A stretch of DNA of 64,000 nucleotides from Paracidovorax oryzae ATCC 19882 (GTDB taxonomy: Bacteria > Pseudomonadota > Gammaproteobacteria > Burkholderiales > Burkholderiaceae_C). Within the stretch, counting starts at the first letter, position 1, and every line of letters begins with the position of its first letter. Below, piece by piece: positions 56,642 through 64,000 of this stretch. The translations under genes and the position numbers were made by a program. Under the pieces are notes generated by a model. That model was not told the DNA's origin, did no database searches, and saw only the letters and a program-made list of their open reading frames with translations. The stretch covers positions 310,001-374,000 of the forward strand of contig NZ_JMKU01000002.1 of the NCBI RefSeq assembly GCF_000687165.1. Reading direction: 5' to 3'.

Positions 56642-57940
56642 ATGATGAACCTGGAAAAAGCAAACATTGCCGTGATCGGCCTGGGCTACGTGGGCTTGCC
56701 ACTGGCTGTTGAATTCGGAAAGCGGCGCCCCGTGCTGGGGTTTGACATCAACGCGGCGCGCATCGCGGAACTGCAGGGCGGCAAAGATGGCACTCTCGAA
56801 GTGACGCCCGAGGACCTGCGTGCTGCAACCCATCTTCGCTACAGCGCAGACCCGGAAGCCCTCAAGGATTGCGGAATTTTCATCGTGACCGTGCCGACGC
56901 CGGTGGACACTGCCAATCGGCCCGACATGACCCCGCTGGTCAAGGCCAGTGAGACGGTGGGCCGTGCCATGCCCCAGGGGGCCGTGGTGATCTATGAGTC
57001 CACCGTGTATCCCGGTGCGACGGAAGAGGTATGTGTTCCGGTTCTGGAGCGCTGCAGCGGCAAGACGTTCAACTCCGGTTTCTTCTGCGGCTACAGCCCC
57101 GAGCGCATCAATCCGGGCGACAAGATCAACACCCTGACCAAGATCCGGAAGATCACCAGTGGCAGCACCCCTGAAGTGGCGGATGCCGTGGACGCTCTCT
57201 ACGCCGAGATCATCACTGCAGGCACTCACAAGGCGAGCAGCCTGAAGGTGGCCGAAGCCGCGAAGGTTATCGAAAACACTCAGCGCGACCTCAATATCGC
57301 CTTGGTGAACGAACTGTCGGTCATCTTCGATCGATTGGGAATCGATACGCTCGACGTGCTGGAGGCTGCCGGCAGCAAGTGGAATTTCCTGCCTTTCCGG
57401 CCGGGGCTCGTGGGTGGCCACTGCATTGGGGTGGACCCGTACTACCTGACCCACAAGGCCGAGGAAGTGGGCTACCACCCACAGGTCATCCTGGCCGGAC
57501 GGCGCATCAACGACAACATGGCACGCTACGTGGCGCGAAACACCATCCGGCTGATGCTGCGCAACGGCATGGACGTTCCCCGATGCCGCATCGGTGTCCT
57601 GGGCATCACGTTCAAGGAGAACTGCCCTGACATCCGCAACAGCAAGGTTGTGGACATGGTGCGGGAGTTCGAATCCTGGGGCGCCAATGTGGTCGTCTGT
57701 GATCCATGGGCCAATGCGCAGGACGTGCAGCACGAATATGGCATCTCCCTGGGAAGCGTGTCCGCGCAGGAACCCGTCGATGCGCTGGTCGTTGCGGTGG
57801 GTCACCACCAGTTCCGCGAAGCCAGCCTTTCCGAACTGCGCGCCTTCTGTCGCGGCGACCGCCCCGTGCTGGCTGACGTCAAGAGCCTCCATGACCGCCA
57901 CCAGGCCGTGGCATCCGGCTTCACCGTGTTCCGTCTGTGA
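56642..57940 (+). CDS. wbpA: UDP-N-acetyl-D-glucosamine 6-dehydrogenase (WbpA)
   Basis: WbpA oxidises UDP-GlcNAc to UDP-GlcNAcA with NAD in two steps. The 432-residue protein has the Rossmann loop VIGLGYVGLPLAVEFG (about 11-26) and the catalytic cysteine in GGHCIGVDPYYLTHKA (about 257-272). It is also like TviB/WbpO, which act on UDP-GalNAc or UDP-GlcNAc; the four genes after it fix the pathway as UDP-ManNAc3NAcA. Two adjacent ATGs (56642, 56645) are possible starts. Confidence 0.9.
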   Translation: MMNLEKANIAVIGLGYVGLPLAVEFGKRRPVLGFDINAARIAELQGGKDGTLEVTPEDLRAATHLRYSADPEALKDCGIFIVTVPTPVDTANRPDMTPLVKASETVGRAMPQGAVVIYESTVYPGATEEVCVPVLERCSGKTFNSGFFCGYSPERINPGDKINTLTKIRKITSGSTPEVADAVDALYAEIITAGTHKASSLKVAEAAKVIENTQRDLNIALVNELSVIFDRLGIDTLDVLEAAGSKWNFLPFRPGLVGGHCIGVDPYYLTHKAEEVGYHPQVILAGRRINDNMARYVARNTIRLMLRNGMDVPRCRIGVLGITFKENCPDIRNSKVVDMVREFESWGANVVVCDPWANAQDVQHEYGISLGSVSAQEPVDALVVAVGHHQFREASLSELRAFCRGDRPVLADVKSLHDRHQAVASGFTVFRL

Positions 57941-57956
57941 CTTCCCCGACTTCTGA

Positions 57957-58901
<945 letters not shown>

Positions 58902-58967
58902 CGGCCGCGACGTGGCCGCCATTCCCGGCGGCTTTCCCCGACTCGCCTGAAAGCCTGGAATTACACC

Positions 58968-59555
58968 GTGACAGCCGAAGCTGAATTGACGATACATCCC
59001 ACGGCCATCGTGGATCCCGGAGCGCAGATAGGCGCCGGAACGCGGATCTGGCACTGGGTACATATATGCAGTGGCGCTCGCATCGGCGAGCGCTGCTCTT
59101 TTGGCCAGAACGTTTTCGTGGGCAACGATGTCCAGATTGGCAACAACGTCAAAGTCCAGAACAACGTCAGCGTTTACGATGCGGTGACACTGGAAGACGA
59201 CGTGTTCTGCGGTCCCAGTGCCGTATTCACCAACGTATACAACCCGCGCAGCGCGGTCCCCCGCAAGGATGCGTACCGCCGGACCGTCGTCCGCCGTGGC
59301 GCAACCCTGGGGGCCAACGCGACGATCGTATGCGGCGCCACCATAGGGGAATATGCCTTCATAGCTGCCGGTGCCGTCGTGAACCGTGACGTTCATCCCT
59401 ACGCACTGATGGCTGGCGTCCCGGCCCGCCAGATCGGATGGATGAGCGAGATGGGCGAGCGCCTCGATTTACCCATGACTGGAAATGGCGAAGCCACATG
59501 TCCTGCCACGGGTGGCCGCTACCAGCTGCTGGATGGCCGGGTCCAACGTATTTGA
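58968..59555 (+). CDS. wbpD: UDP-2-acetamido-3-amino-glucuronate N-acetyltransferase (WbpD)
   Basis: This 195-residue left-handed beta-helix acetyltransferase shows hexapeptide repeats, for example [20 protein letters not shown] and later [18 protein letters not shown], and ends the helix with [14 protein letters not shown]. WbpD acetylates the 3-amino group from acetyl-CoA. The start codon is GTG at 58968 with no strong ribosome site. It lies between wbpB and wbpE. Confidence 0.92.
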   Translation: MTAEAELTIHPTAIVDPGAQIGAGTRIWHWVHICSGARIGERCSFGQNVFVGNDVQIGNNVKVQNNVSVYDAVTLEDDVFCGPSAVFTNVYNPRSAVPRKDAYRRTVVRRGATLGANATIVCGATIGEYAFIAAGAVVNRDVHPYALMAGVPARQIGWMSEMGERLDLPMTGNGEATCPATGGRYQLLDGRVQRI

Positions 59556-59576
59556 ACCGTATTCGACAGGGATGTC

Positions 59577-60677
59577 ATGGAATTCACAGATCTGAAAGCG
59601 CAATACCGAGCGCTCAAGCCGGAAATCGACGAGGGCATCCGCAGGGTGCTGGACCATGGGCAGTACATCATGGGGCCGGAAGTCGCCGAACTGGAGGAGC
59701 GCCTGGCGGACTTCGTGGGGACGAAGCACTGCATCACTGCCAGCAACGGTACGGACACGCTCATGGTGGCCATGATGGCGTTGGGCATCGGGCCTGGAGA
59801 TGAAGTCATCACCACCCCGTTCACTTTCGTTGCCACGGGGGAAATGATCGCCCTGCTCGGTGCTGTGCCGGTTTTCGTGGACATCGATCCGGAAACGTAC
59901 AACATCGATCCGCAGCTCGTCGAAGATGCCATCACCTCGAAGACCCGCGCCATCATGCCCGTGAGCCTGTATGGCCAGTGCGCGGACATGGACGCCATCA
60001 ACGAAATCGCAGCACGGCACGGGCTTGCAGTGATCGAGGACGCCGCGCAGTCGTTCGGCGCGACCTACAAAGGCCGCAGATCCTGTGGCTTGTCGACCAT
60101 CGGTTCCACCAGCTTCTTTCCCAGCAAACCCCTGGGCTGCTATGGCGACGGAGGGGCCCTGTTCACCGACGACGACGCACTGGCCAAGGCAATGCGCGAG
60201 ATCCGGGTACACGGCCAGGATCGCCGCTACCACCACCCGAGGCTCGGCATCAACGGCCGGCTCGATACGCTGCAGGCAGCCATCCTGCTGGCCAAGTTGG
60301 GGCGCTTCCCATGGGAGATCGGCCAGAGGCAGAAGGCCGCGGACATCTATACCGATCTGCTCAAAGTCCATTGTCCCGAAGTCGTTCGGCCACACATCAG
60401 CGAAAACGGTACCAGTGTCTATGCGCAATACAGCGTTCAGGTCGAAGACCGCGAAAGGGTCATTGCGTTCCTCAAGGCGCGCGGCATTCCAACGGCAGTC
60501 CACTACCCGGTGCCCTTGAATCATCAGCCAGCTTACAAGGACATCTGCAAGGGATATCACACGCCGAAGAGCAGTGAGGCGGCGAATCGCATCATGAGTC
60601 TGCCCATGAGTGCCGACATTACTGAGCAGGACCAGCGAGACGTCGTTGCTGCACTGGCAATGGCATTGGAAAAATGA
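59577..60677 (+). CDS. wbpE: UDP-3-keto-GlcNAcA aminotransferase (WbpE)
   Basis: This 366-residue DegT/DnrJ/EryC1 aminotransferase has the PLP lysine in FFPSKPLGCYGDGGA (about 181-195), ASNGTDTLMVAMMALGIGPG (about 56-75) and EDAAQSFGATYKGR. WbpE puts an amino group on C3 of the WbpB product, from glutamate. Its stop overlaps the wbpI ATG by four bases. Confidence 0.95.
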   Translation: MEFTDLKAQYRALKPEIDEGIRRVLDHGQYIMGPEVAELEERLADFVGTKHCITASNGTDTLMVAMMALGIGPGDEVITTPFTFVATGEMIALLGAVPVFVDIDPETYNIDPQLVEDAITSKTRAIMPVSLYGQCADMDAINEIAARHGLAVIEDAAQSFGATYKGRRSCGLSTIGSTSFFPSKPLGCYGDGGALFTDDDALAKAMREIRVHGQDRRYHHPRLGINGRLDTLQAAILLAKLGRFPWEIGQRQKAADIYTDLLKVHCPEVVRPHISENGTSVYAQYSVQVEDRERVIAFLKARGIPTAVHYPVPLNHQPAYKDICKGYHTPKSSEAANRIMSLPMSADITEQDQRDVVAALAMALEK

Positions 60678-61753
60678 AAAAAATTCTTACTGTAGTGGGT
60701 GCCCGCCCCCAATTCATCAAGGCGGCAGCCATATCGCGGGCCATATCCCAGCGCCATGCCAACCGTTTTGTGGAAGTCCTGGTCCATACGGGGCAACACT
60801 ACGATGCGAACATGTCGCAGGTGTTTTTCGACGAACTGCAGATTCCGGCTCCCAAATACAATATGGAAGTGTCAGGCGGAGGGCATGGTGCCATGACCGG
60901 ACGCATGATGGAGGGAGTCGAGAAGATCATCCAGGAAGAGCGTCCTGATTGGCTGCTCATCTACGGAGATACCAACTCCACCCTCGCTGGCGCACTCGCA
61001 GCCGCCAAGTTGCACATTCCTATCGCGCACGTCGAGGCCGGGCTCAGGTCTTTCAACATGCGGATGCCTGAGGAAATCAACCGCATCCTCTCGGACAGGG
61101 TTTCCAGCCTGCTTTTCTGTCCTACTGCAGCAGCAGTGGAGAACCTGAGGAAAGAAGGGCTGGAGAAAGGCGTCCATAACGTCGGCGATGTGATGTATGA
61201 CGTTGCACTGTTCTACAGGGATATTGCGCTGCAGCGCAGCGGAGTATTGAATCGCCTTGGCGTCAAGGCTGGTGAATACGTCCTTGCCACTTGCCATCGT
61301 GCGGAAAATACGGATGATGCAGGGCGGATGTCCCAGATATTGGAAGCCTTGGGCAGGATCGCGGAGATCCGCCCGGTAGTGCTGCCTCTGCACCCCAGAA
61401 CAAGAAATGCCATCCAGGGCTATGGACTGGGCAACCAGCTGAATAAGATCGTGGTCACAGACCCGTTGCCATTCCTCGACATCGTGGCGTTGGAGCAATG
61501 CGCCCGCACCATCGTTACCGACTCGGGCGGAGTACAGAAAGAGGCTTTCTTCTACGGTGTTCCTTGCGTCACCGTGCGGGACGAAACGGAATGGATCGAG
61601 ACCGTCGATTCCGGATGGAACACGATCGCCGGCGCCGATGCCCGCAAGATATTGGAGGCCATGGATGCGGGCCGCCCTGCTGCCTCTAAACCCGAAGCTT
61701 ACGGCAAGGGTGACGCGGCAGACCGTATTCTGGAAATCATGGGTGCTGACTGA
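60674..61753 (+). CDS. wbpI: UDP-2,3-diacetamido-glucuronate 2-epimerase (WbpI)
   Basis: This 359-residue member of the UDP-GlcNAc 2-epimerase family has GARPQFIKAAAISRAI near the N-terminus, GDTNSTLAGALAA (about 96-108), HVEAGLRSFN and the nucleotide-binding DSGGVQKEAF (about 280-289). With wbpA, B, D and E before it, the likely reaction is epimerisation of UDP-GlcNAc3NAcA to UDP-ManNAc3NAcA; a plain WecB role is the alternative. The stop and the wzm start share one base (TGATG). Confidence 0.92.
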   Translation: MKKILTVVGARPQFIKAAAISRAISQRHANRFVEVLVHTGQHYDANMSQVFFDELQIPAPKYNMEVSGGGHGAMTGRMMEGVEKIIQEERPDWLLIYGDTNSTLAGALAAAKLHIPIAHVEAGLRSFNMRMPEEINRILSDRVSSLLFCPTAAAVENLRKEGLEKGVHNVGDVMYDVALFYRDIALQRSGVLNRLGVKAGEYVLATCHRAENTDDAGRMSQILEALGRIAEIRPVVLPLHPRTRNAIQGYGLGNQLNKIVVTDPLPFLDIVALEQCARTIVTDSGGVQKEAFFYGVPCVTVRDETEWIETVDSGWNTIAGADARKILEAMDAGRPAASKPEAYGKGDAADRILEIMGAD

Positions 61754-62535
61754 TGAATCTGATCCATCTCATCTGGGCGCACCGCTGGATCATCGCTGCA
61801 ACCACTGTCGTCGACGTGAAGTCGAGGTTCAGAGGCACGGTCATCGGTATTCTCTGGACGGTGATCTATCCCATTTTGTTTCTCGGCATATATGCCGTGA
61901 TCTACATCATGATATTTCACGTGCGTGCTGCTGGATACGGTACGGAAGAGTATGTGCTTCTGGTGTTCTGCGGACTCGTACCTTTCCTGGGCTTTTCCGA
62001 AGCGCTCGGGAATGGCGTGGGCTCCATCATTGCGAACAAGGGACTCATTAAGAACACGCTTTTTCCCATCGAATTGGTTCCAGTAAAGGCGGTTCTCTCG
62101 AGCAGCGTCACCATGGGCGTCGGCCTACTGCTCCTGATATCTGCCTTGTGGATATCAGGCGTTTGGCATGTGACCCAGCTTGCAGTACCACTGATACTGC
62201 TACTGCAACTCATGTTTTCGATAGGATTGATCTGGCTTCTGGCTGCTGTCAATGTTTTTATCCAGGACATAGGACAAATCGTTGCCATCTTCATCATGTT
62301 CCTGATGCTCGTTTCGCCGATTGCATATACGCATGAAATGATACCCAAGGAATTGATGCCTTTCATGTATCCCAATCCCTTATATTATCTGATCATGCTT
62401 TATCGGGATGCCCTCTACTTTGGTTCGATACGGATCGATATGCTTTTGATATTTTCAGCCATCAGCTTGATCATGTTCCTGGTAGGGGGGCATGTATTTT
62501 CCCGACTGAAGCCGCTTTTTGCTGACCATGTCTGA
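61753..62535 (+). CDS. wzm: ABC-2 type polysaccharide export permease (Wzm)
   Basis: The 260-residue protein has six membrane helices and the ABC-2 export pattern; the first cytoplasmic block VVDVKSRFRGTVIGILWTVI is typical of Wzm/KpsM-like exporters of O-antigen or capsule. It would move the lipid-linked polymer across the inner membrane. Base composition falls clearly below that of the core genes. It overlaps wzt by eight bases. Confidence 0.92.
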   Translation: MNLIHLIWAHRWIIAATTVVDVKSRFRGTVIGILWTVIYPILFLGIYAVIYIMIFHVRAAGYGTEEYVLLVFCGLVPFLGFSEALGNGVGSIIANKGLIKNTLFPIELVPVKAVLSSSVTMGVGLLLLISALWISGVWHVTQLAVPLILLLQLMFSIGLIWLLAAVNVFIQDIGQIVAIFIMFLMLVSPIAYTHEMIPKELMPFMYPNPLYYLIMLYRDALYFGSIRIDMLLIFSAISLIMFLVGGHVFSRLKPLFADHV

Positions 62536-64000
62536 TCTTGCTGTGTACTTGGATCGTGTGTCCAAGATGTACAAACTCTACCGGAATCCGAAATACAGGA
62601 TGCTGGAGGCGTTGGGTATTCCTGTCGCGAAGTCCGCTTACGACGAGTTCTGGCCTCTGCGGGATATTTCGCTGCAAATCCGGAAAGGTGAGCGTGTCGG
62701 GTTGATCGGGAGAAATGGAGCTGGCAAGAGCACCATTCTCAAGTTGATTGCCAATCTGGTACAACCCACCGAGGGAACTGTCGCAGTCAAGGGAAAAATT
62801 CAGGCATTGATGGAACTGGGGACAGGGTTTCATCCGGAGTTCACCGGGCGCGAAAACGTTATTTCCGCACTTGCATACCAAGGTATAACCGGCCGGCGCG
62901 CCAGAGCGCTCCTGGACGATGTGCTGGATTTCTCGGAACTCGAAGATTTCATCGACAAGCCAATAAAAACCTACTCCGCGGGCATGTATTCGCGACTGGC
63001 ATTTGCGGCGGCCACCGCGGTAAGCCCGGAAATCTTGATCATCGACGAAATCCTCGGTGCTGGCGATGCATATTTTGCGGGTAAGTCTGCGAGAAGAATG
63101 CGGGAACTGACCGTGGATGGCGCCACCGTGTTGTTCGTTTCGCACGACATGTCTGCAGTCCAGATGATCTGCGACCGGGCCGTATGGGTCGAGCGTGGAC
63201 AGATCATTGCAGACGGGCATCCTATCGAGGTCGGCAAGAAATATGCCTCCTCCATCCGGAAGCAGGAAGAAATGCGACTGCGGGCGGTTAATCTCAAGTT
63301 GGGGAAGGGAGATACGAAGACCCTCGAAGCGAGAGAGCAATCCGATCGTACATGCACGTTGCGTTTCATCTCGGCCAGCGGCAGTGCACCAAAGCATCAG
63401 CCGGTGAGCTTCTACTTTGTGAACCTCTATCATGGAGGTGAACTGATAGAGGGCGTGAAAATAGGTGCATCTGCGGATGATGACAGGAACCAGCAGATAC
63501 ATCTGTTGACGGCCAAAGGATTCATGAACTGGAGCGAACCTTTGCGCATGCCCGATGGAACTCCCTATCGCCAGTTTGTCGATATGCAGGGAAAATATTT
63601 ACATGCTCCGTTGAGCGTAGGTTTGCCACAAGGGATCGAGGGTGATTTCCATCTCGAGATATCACATTCAGGAAGTGGTAACGAGGAAATACTGCTGCAG
63701 ATATTCAATGGTCATGAGTATGTGACTCTGGACCGGTTGACTCCACAAGCCGGAATTCAAAGAATTTCCTTGAGGCAAGCAGAAAAGGATGAGGAAGGCG
63801 GGTCCGCTGTGGAAGCTCTGCCGGATGCTGCGGCGCAGGTCCTGGCAGCAGAACCTGCGCAGGAAGACTTTTCATACGGCGACGGTGGCTTAAGCATCGA
63901 GGCCGTAGATTTCCATGATGCTGCCCAGGCATCGAGGCTGACCTATGAATTTGGCGAAGCGCTCCACGTGTCCATGCATTGGCGGTCCTCGCGGGCCGTA
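62528..64000 (+). CDS. wzt: Polysaccharide ABC exporter ATPase (Wzt) with extended C-terminal domain, 3' partial
   Basis: The frame is open from ATG 62528 to the window edge (491 codons). The ATPase part (about 1-245) has Walker A GRNGAGKST (61-69), signature YSAGMYSRLAFAAA (149-162), Walker B ILIIDEILGAGD (169-180) and H-loop SHDMS (205-209). From about 265 onward comes a beta-rich extension unlike KpsT; in O9a-type Wzt such a domain recognises the modified end of the O-antigen. The extension is already about 245 residues and unfinished, so it may hold two modules. It pairs with wzm. Confidence 0.93.
   Translation, partial: MSDLAVYLDRVSKMYKLYRNPKYRMLEALGIPVAKSAYDEFWPLRDISLQIRKGERVGLIGRNGAGKSTILKLIANLVQPTEGTVAVKGKIQALMELGTGFHPEFTGRENVISALAYQGITGRRARALLDDVLDFSELEDFIDKPIKTYSAGMYSRLAFAAATAVSPEILIIDEILGAGDAYFAGKSARRMRELTVDGATVLFVSHDMSAVQMICDRAVWVERGQIIADGHPIEVGKKYASSIRKQEEMRLRAVNLKLGKGDTKTLEAREQSDRTCTLRFISASGSAPKHQPVSFYFVNLYHGGELIEGVKIGASADDDRNQQIHLLTAKGFMNWSEPLRMPDGTPYRQFVDMQGKYLHAPLSVGLPQGIEGDFHLEISHSGSGNEEILLQIFNGHEYVTLDRLTPQAGIQRISLRQAEKDEEGGSAVEALPDAAAQVLAAEPAQEDFSYGDGGLSIEAVDFHDAAQASRLTYEFGEALHVSMHWRSSRAV

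Overview
The window is a GC-rich chromosomal segment from a Gram-negative beta-proteobacterium, most likely Comamonadaceae of the Acidovorax/Paracidovorax type. This rests on the Omp32-like porins, a type II secretion operon of Burkholderiales layout, HrcA/CIRCE plus sigma-32 control of groESL, and a short intergenic element of a kind I associate with Comamonadaceae, present here in two full copies and one fragment. Species assignment is inference. No rRNA, tRNA, insertion sequence, phage or CRISPR array was seen.

Layout. 1-2780: end of an acyltransferase, then an Lrp-type regulator divergent from a 2-oxoglutarate/Fe(II) amino-acid hydroxylase-like gene and a LysO-type exporter. 2809-6068: iron(III) ABC transporter genes fbpC and fbpB (divergent, no binding protein beside them) and an ArsC-like protein. 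6099-16537: type II secretion cluster gspG-H-I-J-K-L-M-N-D-E leftward, with a short gspC divergent; gspF is not in the window. 16563-19608: cobC, cobS and ilvA leftward, with a 12-G tract before cobS and a strong terminator inside the ilvA leader. 19865-23634: OsmC-like protein, coq7 and two porins. 23956-30870: peptide-type ABC transporter operon with an M20 amidohydrolase inside it. 30910-33241: DoxX protein and a chemoreceptor with a FliA-like promoter. 33471-38856: HexR/RpiR-type regulator, zwf, then divergent tal-pgi. 39136-41046: a second chemoreceptor with a periplasmic sensor. 41284-51923: a ten-gene polyol operon (ABC transporter, two polyol dehydrogenases, FSA-like aldolase, sugar kinase, AraC regulator, xylulokinase). 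52038-54175: groL and groS. 54723-64000: a surface-polysaccharide locus with manC, the complete five-enzyme set for UDP-ManNAc3NAcA (wbpA, B, D, E, I) and Wzm/Wzt export, running off the right edge.

How they work together. The polyol operon can import sugar alcohols, oxidise them to fructose or xylulose and phosphorylate these, feeding the tal/pgi/zwf hexose-pentose phosphate reactions encoded just upstream. The polysaccharide locus makes a diacetamido-mannuronic acid precursor and a GDP-mannose precursor and exports the finished chain by the ABC route. The most unusual points are the amino-acid hydroxylase/exporter cassette, a GspE with no zinc-binding tetracysteine subdomain, a gspJ whose leader is coded by the dispersed repeat, the homopolymer before cobS, and the structured, terminator-containing leader of ilvA.
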